Shown here one piece after another: positions 54,837-64,000 of a DNA stretch of 64,000 nt. Source of the DNA: G963665545 sp963665545 (GTDB lineage Bacteria > Pseudomonadota > Gammaproteobacteria > Xanthomonadales > SZUA-36); NCBI GenBank assembly GCA_963665545.2, contig CAXXKZ010000009.1:37070-101069 (forward strand). The letters run 5' to 3'. The notes under the pieces were generated by a model. The model did no database searches, was not told where the DNA came from, and saw nothing but the letters and a program-made list of their open reading frames with translations. Position 1 is the stretch's first letter. The number at the start of each line of letters is the position of its first letter. The translations under genes were made by a program, and so were the position numbers.

Positions 54837-56216
54837 TCAATGCCGTCCGCCCGGAAGCCCGCCAGGTGGTAACTGGCTTTGCAGATGGTTCATTTTTTTC
54901 ATCATTTTTCCCATGCCCCCCTTGCCCATTTTTTTCATCATTTTTTGCATCTGACCGTGCTGCTTGAGCAGGCGGTTGATGGCCTGCACCTGAGTGCCGG
55001 ATCCATGGGCGATCCGCCGCTTGCGCGAGCCGCGGATGATGTCCGGAAAGCGCCGCTCTTTGGGCGTCATCGAATTGATGATGGCGATCATCTGCCGGGT
55101 TTGGCGGTCATCGACCTTCGCGCGGACCTGATCAGTCATCTGCCCCATGCCGGGCAGTTTGTCCATCAGGCTGCCGATGCCGCCCAGGTTCATCATCTGC
55201 TCCAACTGCGAACGAAAATCCGCCAGGTCAAAAGTACGCCCTCGGCGCAGCTTATTGGCCAGTTTTTCGGCTTTCTTGTGATCAACTTTTCGCTCGACCT
55301 CTTCGACCAGCGACAACACGTCGCCCATCCCCAGAATGCGCGAAGCCAGGCGCTCGGGATGAAAATCCTCCAGCGCGTCGGTTTTCTCGCCTGAGCCGAG
55401 AAACTTGATCGGTTTGCCGGTAATGGCGCGCACTGAAAGGGCTGCGCCACCGCGCGCGTCACCATCGGTCTTGGTCAGGATCACGCCCGTCAGGTCGATG
55501 GCCTCGCCAAAGGCCGCCGCCGTGTTGGCGGCGTCTTGCCCGGTCATGCTGTCGACGACGAACAGGGTTTCATGTGGTGCGCTACGCTGATGGATGCGGC
55601 GAATTTCATCCATCATCTCCCGATCAACGTGCAACCGCCCGGCAGTGTCAATCAACAGCACATCGCATTGCTGTATACGTGCCTCATTGAGGGCGTTTGC
55701 TGCGATGTCTTCGGGTTTTTCCTGCACACTCGAGGGCTGAAACACGGCCCCGACCTGGCCGGCCAGGGTTTCAAGCTGGTCGATGGCTGCCGGGCGGTAG
55801 ACGTCACAACTGACCACCATGACACGCTTGTTTTCGCGCTCGATCAGGTAGCGCGCCAACTTGGCGGTGGTGGTGGTTTTACCGGAGCCCTGCAAGCCCG
55901 CCAGTAATACCGTGACCGGAGGCGCGGCCTGCAGGTTCAGGGCCTCGTTATGCTCGCCCATCAGCTGCACCAATTCATCGTGAACCAGTTTCACCATCGC
56001 CTGACCAGGCGTCAGACTTTGCATGACCGCCTGGCCCAGCGCCTTTTCTTTTACCGAGGCCACAAACTGGCTCACCACCGGCAGAGCGACATCGGCTTCG
56101 AGCAGGGCAATCCTGACCTCGCGCAGCGTGTCCTTGATGACGTCTTCGGTCAGGCGGCCCCTGCCACGAAGAGTCTGCAGCGTGCTGGAAAGCCGCTGGC
56201 TCAGGTTGTCAAACAT
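54837..56216 (-). CDS. ffh: Signal recognition particle GTPase Ffh
   Basis: 459 residues: N domain, G domain with GLQGSGKTTTTAKLA (P loop), DTAGRLHVD and TKTDGDARGGAA, and the methionine-rich M domain that binds 4.5S RNA and signal sequences (MGGIGSLM-like stretch and a Met/Lys-rich tail). It targets inner-membrane proteins with FtsY. ATG 56216; overlaps nothing and is divergent from ypjD. Confidence 0.98.
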   Translation of the reverse strand: MFDNLSQRLSSTLQTLRGRGRLTEDVIKDTLREVRIALLEADVALPVVSQFVASVKEKALGQAVMQSLTPGQAMVKLVHDELVQLMGEHNEALNLQAAPPVTVLLAGLQGSGKTTTTAKLARYLIERENKRVMVVSCDVYRPAAIDQLETLAGQVGAVFQPSSVQEKPEDIAANALNEARIQQCDVLLIDTAGRLHVDREMMDEIRRIHQRSAPHETLFVVDSMTGQDAANTAAAFGEAIDLTGVILTKTDGDARGGAALSVRAITGKPIKFLGSGEKTDALEDFHPERLASRILGMGDVLSLVEEVERKVDHKKAEKLANKLRRGRTFDLADFRSQLEQMMNLGGIGSLMDKLPGMGQMTDQVRAKVDDRQTRQMIAIINSMTPKERRFPDIIRGSRKRRIAHGSGTQVQAINRLLKQHGQMQKMMKKMGKGGMGKMMKKMNHLQSQLPPGGLPGGRH

Positions 56217-56313
56217 GAATCACTCCAGGGTTACAGAGTCGGTTATTATAGCTGCACAAACAGGCCAAGCGGACAGCAAATCACGTGTACCATGCTGGTG
56301 GATATCCCTGCAA

Positions 56314-57132
56314 ATGATTGACCAGACCCTGAATATTCTGGCCGCCAGTCTGTACCTCGCCTCGGTTGTCATGCTCTATCTATCCGTCAGCCGCGCCAGC
56401 GCCAATTCACGCAGCGTGGCGCTGGCCTGCGCAATCGCCGGCGCCGGCCTGCACGCGGGTGCTCAGTACGTGTATTGGTTCCTGTCATCGGCGCCGCACT
56501 TTGACATGCTCAGCATCCTGTCACTCTGTGGGCTGGTCATTGTCGTCCTGTTGCTGCTTTCGGCGCTGAGCCGCAAATCGCTGTTCGATGCCGGCCTGGT
56601 CGCCCTGCCCATCAGCGCCGCCGTGCTCCTCCTCAACAGCACCCTTCAACTTGAAGGCACGGCGCTCGGCGCCACTTCCACTGCCACCACCGTGCATATC
56701 ATGAGCAGTGTAATTGCCTTCGGGTTTTTCAGCATCACAACGGTTTACGCAGGCTTCGTGGCTTTTATTGACTATTTCCTCAGGCAGCATCATCTCAACG
56801 CCCTGGTGCGTACATTGCCGGCGCTGGACGTGCTCGAGTTGCTCCTGTTCCAACTCATTACCGCCGGATTTGTCCTGCTGAGCATATCGCTGGCAACCGG
56901 ACTGGCCTATGTCGAGGACGTCTTTGCCCAACACCTGCTGCACAAGACGGTGTTGTCGATTCTGGCCTGGCTGGTGTTCGGCTTGCTGCTGTGGGGCCGC
57001 TGGCGCTACGGCTGGCGCGGCCGCCTGGCAGTGCGCATGACGCTGGCCGGTACGGCGTTGCTGCTACTTGCGTATTTCGGCAGCAAATTCGTGCTCGAAG
57101 TGCTGTTGGGTCGCAGCTGGCAATCCCGATAG
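56314..57132 (+). CDS. ypjD: Cytochrome c assembly (CcsA/YpjD-type) membrane protein
   Basis: 272 residues with about eight membrane helices. Conserved His in AGLHAGAQY, in TTVHIMSSVIAF and in HLLHKTVLSILAW, and the FQLITAGFVLLSISLATGL segment characterise the CcsA/HemX/YpjD branch. Divergent from ffh by 97 bp, the usual gammaproteobacterial pairing. ATG 56314 is used; a longer frame enters the ffh promoter region. Probable heme-related membrane function. Confidence 0.88.
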   Translation: MIDQTLNILAASLYLASVVMLYLSVSRASANSRSVALACAIAGAGLHAGAQYVYWFLSSAPHFDMLSILSLCGLVIVVLLLLSALSRKSLFDAGLVALPISAAVLLLNSTLQLEGTALGATSTATTVHIMSSVIAFGFFSITTVYAGFVAFIDYFLRQHHLNALVRTLPALDVLELLLFQLITAGFVLLSISLATGLAYVEDVFAQHLLHKTVLSILAWLVFGLLLWGRWRYGWRGRLAVRMTLAGTALLLLAYFGSKFVLEVLLGRSWQSR

Positions 57133-57219
57133 CACCTCGTGTACCGGGCCGCCTTGGTGCCATACGCGGGCCCGTGCAATAATTGATGGAACTATTCATG
57201 CAAGGAACTTAAAAAACTC

Positions 57220-58488
57220 TTGGACGACATACCGCTTTCCAGCTTATTCATCCTGCTCTTTATTCTAATTGTCATGTCGGGCTTTTTTGCCAGCTCGGAA
57301 ACCAGCCTGATGGCGCTGAACAAATACCGCCTCAGACACCGGGCCAACGAGGGCCACCGAGCCGCCCGGGTGGCACAAAATCTGCTGCTCAAGCCAGATC
57401 GACTGATCGGGCTGATCCTGCTTGGCAACAATCTGGTTAATATCCTCGCCGCCTCAATTGCGACCGTGGTGGGTATTCGCATGTTTGGCAGTAACGGCCT
57501 GTGGATTTCCACCCTGGTCATGACCGTGGTGGTGCTGATCTTTGCCGAAGTGGCGCCCAAAACCGTGGCCGCCCTGCACCCTGAAAGGGTGGCCTACCCG
57601 GCCTCTTTCGTGCTCACTATCCTGCTGAAAATTTTTTTTCCCGTGGTGTGGTTGATCAATGGCTTCGCCAACCTGATTCTGAAACCCTTCGGCATCGAGA
57701 ACAAGGCGCAGATCCTTGAGCGGCTGAACCGCGAGGAACTGCGCACCCTGCTGCAGGAAGGTGGACAAATTTCTCTCGACCACCAACGCATGCTGATCAA
57801 TATCCTGGATCTCGAGCATGCGACCGTGGACGACGTAATTATCCCGCGGCAGGAAATCACCGGTATCGACCTGAATGATGATTGGGAGGAAATTCTCAGC
57901 CAGATCAAGCAGACCGTTTATACGCGGTTGCCGGTGTATCGTGAGAGCATGGATGAGGTCATCGGCCTGCTGCATATCCGCAGTATTCTGGCCCGACTGT
58001 CCACCGGCAATTTGCGCTTTGAAGATCTCGAGCGCGCCATTCGCACCCCTTACTTTATTCCTGAAGGCACGCCGCTTACCCAGCAGTTGCTCGAATTCCA
58101 ACGCCGCGAACGCAGCATGGGCCTGGTGGTCGACGAGTACGGGGATATTCAGGGCCTGATTACCCGCGACGATATTCTCGAGGAGATCGTCGGCGAATAC
58201 ACTGCCGACGACCGCGGCCGGTCACGCCAGATTCGGCGGCTGGATGACGGTAATTACCTGGTGGGCGGCGCCACCAGCGTGCACCTGCTTAACCGCCGTC
58301 TTGATTGGGAACTGGAAGCAGACGACGCAAAAACGCTCGGCGGCCTCATTCTCGAGCAACTGGAAACCATTCCACAAGGCAAAGCCAGCGTTCGCATCGG
58401 CGACTTGATCATGACCATCGTTAAGATTCGTGACAACACGATCTCCAAAGTACTGGTCAAGCCGAGGCGGAGCGGGCACAAGCGCTAG
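57220..58488 (+). CDS. CNNM/CBS-domain transporter, CorB-like
   Basis: 422 residues from a TTG start at 57220 with AAGG upstream. Four N-terminal membrane helices (DUF21/CNNM, with SGFFASSETSLMALN), two CBS domains (about 195-320) and a C-terminal CorC_HlyC domain (GGLILEQLETIPQGK). Closely parallels E. coli CorB/YfjD: SETSLMALNKYRLRH and LIGLILLGNNLVNILA. Thought to act in Mg2+/Co2+ transport. Same strand as ypjD after 87 bp, and it is likely co-expressed. Confidence 0.92.
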   Translation: MDDIPLSSLFILLFILIVMSGFFASSETSLMALNKYRLRHRANEGHRAARVAQNLLLKPDRLIGLILLGNNLVNILAASIATVVGIRMFGSNGLWISTLVMTVVVLIFAEVAPKTVAALHPERVAYPASFVLTILLKIFFPVVWLINGFANLILKPFGIENKAQILERLNREELRTLLQEGGQISLDHQRMLINILDLEHATVDDVIIPRQEITGIDLNDDWEEILSQIKQTVYTRLPVYRESMDEVIGLLHIRSILARLSTGNLRFEDLERAIRTPYFIPEGTPLTQQLLEFQRRERSMGLVVDEYGDIQGLITRDDILEEIVGEYTADDRGRSRQIRRLDDGNYLVGGATSVHLLNRRLDWELEADDAKTLGGLILEQLETIPQGKASVRIGDLIMTIVKIRDNTISKVLVKPRRSGHKR

Positions 58489-58499
58489 GAGCATGAGCG

Positions 58500-59873
58500 C
58501 TAGATTTCGTCCAGCTTGCCAATGGCTTCGGCGATGCTGCCCACTGCCATGGCGCTGACCCCGGGGATCGGCTTTTTGGGCGCGTTGGCTCGCGCCAGCA
58601 TGACCGTGCCGAATCTGTGACTGCTGGCTTCGCGCAGCCGCGCTTCACCGTCGTGAACCGGCCGGATTTCACCTGACAGCCCAACTTCGCCAAAGGCGGC
58701 GAAACCCTCGGGCAGAGGACGGTTTCTAAAACTCGACAACAGCGCCAGCAGCATCGGCAGATCAGCCCCGGTTTCACTGATTTTCATGCCCCCAACGACG
58801 TTGATGAACACGTCCTGGTCCGCCAGGCTGTAACCACCGTGACGGTGCAGCACCGCCAGCATCATCGCCAGGCGATTGTGGTCCAGGCCCAAGGCCACGC
58901 GGCGCGGGTTTGTGAGATGGCTCTGATCGACCAACGCCTGCACTTCGAGCAGCATCGGGCGGGTGCCTTCGCGGATGATGGTGGTCACGCTGCCGGCCAC
59001 CTGTTCGCTGTGGCCGGAAAGAAAAATCGCCGAAGGGTTTTTGACCTCGCGCAGCCCCTTTTCGGTCATTGCAAACAGGCCCAGTTCATTGACCGCGCCG
59101 AACCGGTTTTTGGTCGCGCGAATGACACGGTAACGCCCGCCACTGTCGCCTTCGAAATACAAAACCGCATCGACCATGTGCTCGAGTACGCGCGGGCCCG
59201 CCAGCGCGCCATCCTTGGTGACGTGCCCGACCAGGATGACCGCACAGTGATTTTGCTTGGCCCAGCGCACCAGTGCCGCAGCAGATTCGCGCACCTGGTT
59301 GACTGAACCCGGCGCTGAGGTGAGCGCCTCGGAATACATGGTCTGGATTGAATCGATCACCAGTAACTGGGGCTGCTCGGCCACACTGTGCGCGATCACC
59401 TGCTCGATTGAAGTTTCGGCCAGGCAGCGGATATTGTCCATCGAGAGTTCCAGCCGGCGCGCCCGCATGGCCAGTTGTTGCAACGACTCTTCGCCGCTGA
59501 CGTACAGCGATTTCATTTTTGCCGCAACCGCGACGGTCAGCTGCATCAGCAATGTCGATTTGCCCACGCCCGGGTCACCGCCGATCAGGGCGACAGAGCC
59601 CGGCACGATGCCACCGCCCAATACGCGATCCAATTCTCCCACCCCGGTGCGGATACGTTGGACCTGCTCCTTACCCACCGAGGCCAGGTCGTATACCTCG
59701 CTTTTCACCGAATCGATAAAGCCGGAAAATCGGTTGGCCCCGCCGACAATCTCTGCGGCCACCTCCACCACGCAGTTCCATTCCTTGCAATCAGGGCATT
59801 GCCCAGCCCACTTGCCGAGCACCGCGCCACACTGTTCGCACTGGTAGCGGTGTTTAATTTTGGATTTTGCCAT
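58500..59873 (-). CDS. radA: DNA repair protein RadA (Sms)
   Basis: 457 residues: N-terminal zinc ribbon CEQCGAVLGKWAGQCPDC, RecA-like core with GGDPGVGKSTLL (Walker A), the RadA KNRFG motif in RATKNRFGAVNELGLF, and a Lon-like C-terminal domain. It drives branch migration in recombination. ATG 59873. Convergent to the CorB-like gene (12 bp between stops). Confidence 0.97.
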   Translation of the reverse strand: MAKSKIKHRYQCEQCGAVLGKWAGQCPDCKEWNCVVEVAAEIVGGANRFSGFIDSVKSEVYDLASVGKEQVQRIRTGVGELDRVLGGGIVPGSVALIGGDPGVGKSTLLMQLTVAVAAKMKSLYVSGEESLQQLAMRARRLELSMDNIRCLAETSIEQVIAHSVAEQPQLLVIDSIQTMYSEALTSAPGSVNQVRESAAALVRWAKQNHCAVILVGHVTKDGALAGPRVLEHMVDAVLYFEGDSGGRYRVIRATKNRFGAVNELGLFAMTEKGLREVKNPSAIFLSGHSEQVAGSVTTIIREGTRPMLLEVQALVDQSHLTNPRRVALGLDHNRLAMMLAVLHRHGGYSLADQDVFINVVGGMKISETGADLPMLLALLSSFRNRPLPEGFAAFGEVGLSGEIRPVHDGEARLREASSHRFGTVMLARANAPKKPIPGVSAMAVGSIAEAIGKLDEI

Positions 59874-60012
59874 TGTTGGGTTCTGGGCCGCCGCCTGGAT
59901 TCAGTGTAGTTTGTACCAAATCGAGGGCATGACCACCAGCCCGAGACACACCAGAGCAGAATTTCTTACAATACACGGGTCCAGATACGGGTCATCGGAT
60001 AATACCTACCTC

Positions 60013-61029
60013 ATGCCGACACAACCAGAACAACAAATCATTGGGGAATCCCCTGCTTTTCTTGAGGTGCTGGAGCACGTCTCGCGGGTGGCCCAGCTCA
60101 ATCGGCCGGTGTTGGTGATCGGCGAGCGCGGTACCGGCAAAGAGTTGATCGCGGCACGCATCCACTATCTCTCGCCGCGCTGGGACATGCCATTCATCAA
60201 ACTCAACTGCGCCACCTTGGCCGAGACCCTGCTGGAGACCGAGTTATTTGGCCATGAGGCCGGCTCCTTTACCGGCGCCACACGGCGGCGGCTGGGACGC
60301 TTTGAATTGGCCAACCAGGGCAGCCTGTTCCTCGACGAACTGGCCAGCACGTCAGACCGGGTGCAGGAGAAAGTGCTGCGGGTGGTTGAATACGGCGAGC
60401 TGGAGCGGGTTGGCGGCAATGAAACCATTTACACTGACGTGCGCATTATTGGGGCCACCAATGAGGATTTGCCGGCACTGGCCATTGCGGGCCGCTTCCG
60501 CGCCGATCTGCTCGATCGCCTTGCGTTTGATGTCATCACCCTACCACCGTTGCATCACAGACCCGATGACATCATGCCGATTGCCGAGCATTTTGCGGTA
60601 AAAATGTCAGGCGAACTTGGGCTGGAGCTGTTCGCGGGTTTTTCCGGCGAAGCGCGCGAGGCCCTGCTGGGTTACCGTTGGCCAGGCAATGTAAGGGAGC
60701 TCAAGAATGTGGTCGAGCGGGCGGTCTACACCAACCTGGGCAATGAGGAAGCGGTCAAGGAGATTGCCTTCGACCCGTTTGAGTCGCCGTGGCGCCCGGG
60801 GCTGGCAGATGATGATGACCGCAAAACCGGCAGCAGCAACCTGTTGGCGGCGCCCGATGCAGCCTATGATTTTAAATCCCACATCCGCGATGTAGAAGTC
60901 AATCTGCTGCAAAGTGCGCTCGAACAGTGCCGTTTTAACCAAAAAAAGACTGCTGAATTTTTGGGTATGACCTACCACCAACTGCGCGGCTACCTGCGTA
61001 AGTACGAACTCACAGAAACTGAGGAGTAA
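60013..61029 (+). CDS. pspF: Sigma-54-dependent activator, PspF-like
   Basis: 338 residues: AAA+ domain with Walker A GERGTGKELIA and Walker B SLFLDELA, a sigma-54 contact loop GSFTGA (the usual GAFTGA has Ala at position two), the WPGNVRELKNVVER segment, and a C-terminal helix-turn-helix (KKTAEFLGMTYHQLRGYL). There is no receiver domain, as in PspF, which is controlled by PspA in trans. No pspABC genes lie in the window. ATG 60013 is preferred to 59860 because upstream residues overlap radA and are unlike the family. Confidence 0.85.
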   Translation: MPTQPEQQIIGESPAFLEVLEHVSRVAQLNRPVLVIGERGTGKELIAARIHYLSPRWDMPFIKLNCATLAETLLETELFGHEAGSFTGATRRRLGRFELANQGSLFLDELASTSDRVQEKVLRVVEYGELERVGGNETIYTDVRIIGATNEDLPALAIAGRFRADLLDRLAFDVITLPPLHHRPDDIMPIAEHFAVKMSGELGLELFAGFSGEAREALLGYRWPGNVRELKNVVERAVYTNLGNEEAVKEIAFDPFESPWRPGLADDDDRKTGSSNLLAAPDAAYDFKSHIRDVEVNLLQSALEQCRFNQKKTAEFLGMTYHQLRGYLRKYELTETEE

Positions 61030-61050
61030 AGGAGTCTCGCTTCCCTGCTC

Positions 61051-61070
61051 CCGCCTTCGGCGGAAGGCGG
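61051..61070. terminator. Hairpin after pspF, lacking a T tract
   Basis: CCGCCTTC-ggcg-GAAGGCGG stem between the convergent pspF and alr genes. No U-rich run follows on either strand, so terminator function is uncertain. Confidence 0.35.
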
Positions 61071-61109
61071 CTGCGCTCGACGGCATGCAATAGGCGCCTG
61101 GCTCCGGTG

Positions 61110-62195
61110 TCAGGGCCGTCGGCGCAGCAGCTTGGTTTTGACCCGGGCGGTGACGCCGCAGATGAGCTCGTAGGGCAGCATACCGGTGCACTCGGCAACG
61201 ACCTCGACTGGCAATCCTGCGCCCCATAAGGTCACGACGTCACCGACGTGGGCCTGGGGGTGGTTGCGCAGGTCGAGGCAAATCATGTCCATTGAAACAT
61301 GGCCCACCAGCGGCGCCCGTCGGCCGCCCAGCAACACCGGTGTTCCGTTGCCGGCCCGGCGCGGATAACCATCGCCATAGCCGATGGCTGCCACGCCAAC
61401 CGGCATGTCTTCGGGGCAACTCCAGGCCGCGCCGTAGCCAACCGCAGCGCCGCGGCGGCATTGATTAATCGCGATCAGTTCGCATTGCAGCGTCATGGCC
61501 GGCAACAGGTCCAGCTCCGCGGCCGATCGCTGTGCGCAGGGTGAAATCCCATAAACCAAAATGCCGGGTCTGACAATATCGCGTTGGCTTTCACGGAAGT
61601 TGAGAATGGCAGCCGAATTGGCCATCGAAACCGGGCCCGGTAGCCCCTCTGTGACCTCATCAAAACGCTTGATCTGTTGGCGCGTTTGGCTATTGTCAAA
61701 TTCGTCAGCGCAAGCGAAATGCGTCATCAATACGGTCGCTTCCGGACCGCGCAGGGATTCAAGTCTCTGAAAAGCACTGACGGCATCGCCGGCGCTAAAG
61801 CCCAACCGGTGCATACCGCTGTCTATTTTTAGCCACAGACGCTTGTTGATTCTGCCGGCCTGGGGTGCCAGCCACGCAAGCTGACTGTCATGGTGGATCA
61901 CCATTTCTGCGCCCATTTTTTGCAGTTGCGCGAATTCGGCCGGGTTCGACGAGCCCTGTAAATGCAACAGCCGCCCACTCCAGCCCCCACTGCGGCACTT
62001 CTCAGCCTCCCCCACCGTGGCCACCGCCAGGACGTCGGCACCGCTCAGTTCAGCGAGGATATTTTCCAGGCCGTGGCCATAGGCATCGGCTTTGACCACG
62101 CAAGCCAATTCACTGGACGGCGCCAGTTGCCGGATTCGCGACAGATTGTGGCGGATCGAAGCAAGATCGATTGTGGCGATCGTATTACGACTCAT
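61110..62195 (-). CDS. alr: Alanine racemase
   Basis: 361 residues; makes D-alanine for peptidoglycan. PLP lysine in CVVKADAYGHG near residue 35; second catalytic Tyr in VGYGAAWSC; LVGHVSMDMICLDL and VTLWG follow. Downstream of dnaB on the same strand (45 bp), the common rplI-dnaB-alr order. Confidence 0.97.
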   Translation of the reverse strand: MSRNTIATIDLASIRHNLSRIRQLAPSSELACVVKADAYGHGLENILAELSGADVLAVATVGEAEKCRSGGWSGRLLHLQGSSNPAEFAQLQKMGAEMVIHHDSQLAWLAPQAGRINKRLWLKIDSGMHRLGFSAGDAVSAFQRLESLRGPEATVLMTHFACADEFDNSQTRQQIKRFDEVTEGLPGPVSMANSAAILNFRESQRDIVRPGILVYGISPCAQRSAAELDLLPAMTLQCELIAINQCRRGAAVGYGAAWSCPEDMPVGVAAIGYGDGYPRRAGNGTPVLLGGRRAPLVGHVSMDMICLDLRNHPQAHVGDVVTLWGAGLPVEVVAECTGMLPYELICGVTARVKTKLLRRRP

Positions 62196-62240
62196 GGGGG
62201 TGGAGGCTAGCAGCTAAGCGTTGCCAAATAATGGCAGGAA

Positions 62241-63638
62241 TTATGGCGATCCAGGGTCAGATCCATAGCGGTCATCAAAGTAATATTCCGGCGCAAAGTT
62301 GACGAAGCGCAAAAATGGTCCTTGAAAGGTCAGGTGGCAGGTGCCAATGGCGCCATTACGGTGCTTGCCAATGATGATCTCGGCCTTGCCTTTTTCCGGC
62401 GTTTCGGGGTTGTACACCTCATCGCGGTAAATGAACACGATCAGATCGGCGTCCTGCTCGATCGAGCCCGATTCGCGCAAGTCCGCCATCACCGGGCGTT
62501 TGTTGGGTCGTTGTTCCAGCGAGCGATTGAGCTGCGAAAGCGCCATCACCGGGATATTCAATTCCTTGGCCAGGGCCTTCAGGGATCGAGAGATTTCAGC
62601 AATCTCCGTAGCGCGGTTTTCACGTGTGCCCGGCACGGACATGAGCTGCAGGTAGTCCACCACGATCAGACCAATGTCATGTTCGCGCTTGAGCCGGCGT
62701 GCCCGTGCCCTGAGATCTAACGGTGACAGTGCCGGGGTGTCGTCGATGAACATTTTGCTTTTGTGCAGCAGGTTCATCGCCGACGTCAGCTTGGGCCAGT
62801 CAAAGTCGTCCAGGTTGCCGGTGCGCAGCTTGTTCTGTTCGATCTGGCCCAGTGAAGAAAAAAGACGCATGACCAGCTGAAGGGATGACATTTCCATGCT
62901 GAAGACGGCCACCGGAACGTTGTTCTGAATGGCCGCGTGTTCGGCGATATTCATCGCAAACGTGGTTTTACCCATCGCCGGGCGGCCGGCCACGATGATC
63001 AAATCCGAATTTTGCAAGCCGGCTGTCAAAGCGTCAAAGTCCTTGAAGCCGGTGGGCGTGCCGGTAATTGCACCTTCGGTTTCGTGCAATTCCTGGATGC
63101 GATCCATGGCCTCTTTGATCGTGTCTTGTACTGACACGAAGCCCGAGCGGCTACGGCTGCCCAGATCAGCGATAGCGAAAACTCGTTTTTCCGCATCTTC
63201 CAGCAATTCCTTGCTGTCGCGGCCATCGGAAGTGAATGCTGCGGACGTCATTTCCGAGCCGGCGTCGATCAACTGTCTGAGGATGGAATTTTCACGGACG
63301 ATTTCCGCGTAGGCCACGATATTGGCCGCACTGGGCGTGCTGCCAGTCAGGTAATTGATGTAGGCACCCCCTTCGATAAGGTCGATCTGACCATGAGACG
63401 AAAACCACTCTGTGACGGTGACCGCGTCACAGGGCTTGGACTTATCGCTCAAATCGAAGACCGCGCGAAAAATCATGCGATGATCCTCGCGGTAAAAATC
63501 CCCCTCTGACAACAAGTCTGCGACCTTCTCCCAGGCGGTTGCCGACAGCAACAAGCCGCCGAGGACAGCCTGTTCACCTTCAATGGAATGCGGCGGAACC
63601 TTGAGATTCTCGACGGTTGCCAGTTTGGGTTCAGCCAC
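62241..63638 (-). CDS. dnaB: Replicative DNA helicase DnaB
   Basis: 465 residues: N-terminal primase-binding domain (PPHSIEGEQAVLGGLLLS), linker helix, and RecA-like domain with GRPAMGKTTFAMNIAEH (Walker A), GLIVVDYLQLMS (Walker B) and LSQLNRSLEQR. DnaB unwinds DNA at the replication fork. Length equals E. coli DnaB (471) within a few residues. Confidence 0.98.
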   Translation of the reverse strand: MAEPKLATVENLKVPPHSIEGEQAVLGGLLLSATAWEKVADLLSEGDFYREDHRMIFRAVFDLSDKSKPCDAVTVTEWFSSHGQIDLIEGGAYINYLTGSTPSAANIVAYAEIVRENSILRQLIDAGSEMTSAAFTSDGRDSKELLEDAEKRVFAIADLGSRSRSGFVSVQDTIKEAMDRIQELHETEGAITGTPTGFKDFDALTAGLQNSDLIIVAGRPAMGKTTFAMNIAEHAAIQNNVPVAVFSMEMSSLQLVMRLFSSLGQIEQNKLRTGNLDDFDWPKLTSAMNLLHKSKMFIDDTPALSPLDLRARARRLKREHDIGLIVVDYLQLMSVPGTRENRATEIAEISRSLKALAKELNIPVMALSQLNRSLEQRPNKRPVMADLRESGSIEQDADLIVFIYRDEVYNPETPEKGKAEIIIGKHRNGAIGTCHLTFQGPFLRFVNFAPEYYFDDRYGSDPGSP

Positions 63639-63796
63639 TTTCAGGGCCCTCGGGAGGAGCAGATTTGCAAACGGGCAGGATCAGGGTGGCTTCGCTGGCC
63701 GAAACTCGTGACCTTGCCTACAGATTAATGCCAAGAGAAAAAATACCACAGATTGGAAGAACAGTTTTGATTATCGTTTGCAATCGCCGAAAAGAC

Positions 63797-63817
63797 CCCG
63801 AAACGCGCTATTTCGGG
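63797..63817 (-). terminator. Likely terminator of the rplI operon
   Basis: CCCGAAA and TTTCGGG arms around a 7-nt loop, followed on the minus strand by GGTCTTTTCGG. It lies about 100 bp after the rplI stop, in the 282-bp gap before dnaB. Confidence 0.5.
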
Positions 63818-63920
63818 CCCGGAAACAAGAAAAGCTGCAGCCCCGTCAGGGCGTGCAACTTCTCGTCAGACTTGTCAATGGAACAGTCGCTGCGTTGGAT
63901 ATTGCCAGTCAATCGCAGCG

Positions 63921-64000
63921 TCATTCCGGATTGATGAATACCTTTACCTCTGTATTGATGTCTGCATGCAAATTGAGGTGCACCATGAACTCGCCTGTGT
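63921..64000 (-). CDS. rplI: 50S ribosomal protein L9, C-terminal fragment (start outside window)
   Basis: The right edge encodes TGEFMVHLNLHADINTE and VKVFINPE with a stop, matching the C-terminal end of L9 (G-x-H-x-V-x-hLH-x-D/E). Upstream of dnaB on the same strand, as usual. Only about 25 residues are visible. Confidence 0.85.
   Translation of the reverse strand, partial: TGEFMVHLNLHADINTEVKVFINPE

Overview
The window looks like a gammaproteobacterial chromosome segment. Evidence is the gene order rpsP-rimM-trmD-rplS, rplI-dnaB-alr, map-glnD-dapD-arsC-dapE and proB-proA, a full-length ClpB, RadA, a PspF-type activator, and IPTL-CTERM surface proteins. I cannot name the genus. A Xanthomonadales/Woeseiales-like lineage would fit the dapD/ArsC/dapE/glnD order, but that is inference.

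Layout: (1) 1-15.1 kb is core genome: an fmdB fragment, a zinc-peptidase lipoprotein, proB (frameshifted)-proA, a GATase, clpB, the minus-strand chain map-glnD-dapD-arsC-like-dapE, and prmC. (2) 15.1-31.2 kb is an accessory stretch full of insertion sequences. It holds three related secreted proteins (two with IPTL-CTERM tails), three IS110-type elements, one IS256, one IS30, one IS21, a terminase-small-subunit remnant and a MORN-repeat protein. (3) 31.2-44.4 kb is one long minus-strand operon. From upstream to downstream it encodes a TonB-dependent receptor, an alpha-oxoamine synthase-like PLP enzyme, a VOC protein, four exported amidohydrolases, an Nramp-like transporter, a small membrane protein and a truncated second VOC protein, with a divergent AraC-type regulator. 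This is the best candidate for an undescribed functional system. (4) 44.4-51.2 kb is a second IS cluster (IS91-like with a tyrosine recombinase, IS30, IS3, IS256) that has destroyed htpG. (5) 51.3-64 kb is core genome again: rplS-trmD-rimM-rpsP, a PhoX-like protein (frameshifted), ffh, ypjD, a CorB-like protein, radA, pspF, alr, dnaB and the end of rplI.

How the genes work together: proB-proA make proline from glutamate. dapD and dapE serve lysine and peptidoglycan synthesis beside glnD. rpsP-rimM-trmD-rplS is a translation operon. The TonB-receptor operon is arranged for uptake across the outer membrane, periplasmic hydrolysis by four amidohydrolases, and inner-membrane transport, with a cytoplasmic PLP enzyme. 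Its substrate cannot be read from sequence.

Two cautions. Many disrupted genes differ from an intact frame by one base, often at a homopolymer (proB, the terminase remnant, the integrase, PhoX, the IPTL proteins), so some pseudogenes may be sequencing errors. The identical IS256 and near-identical IS30 copies lie in inverted orientation around the accessory region, so inversion or misassembly there should be kept in mind.
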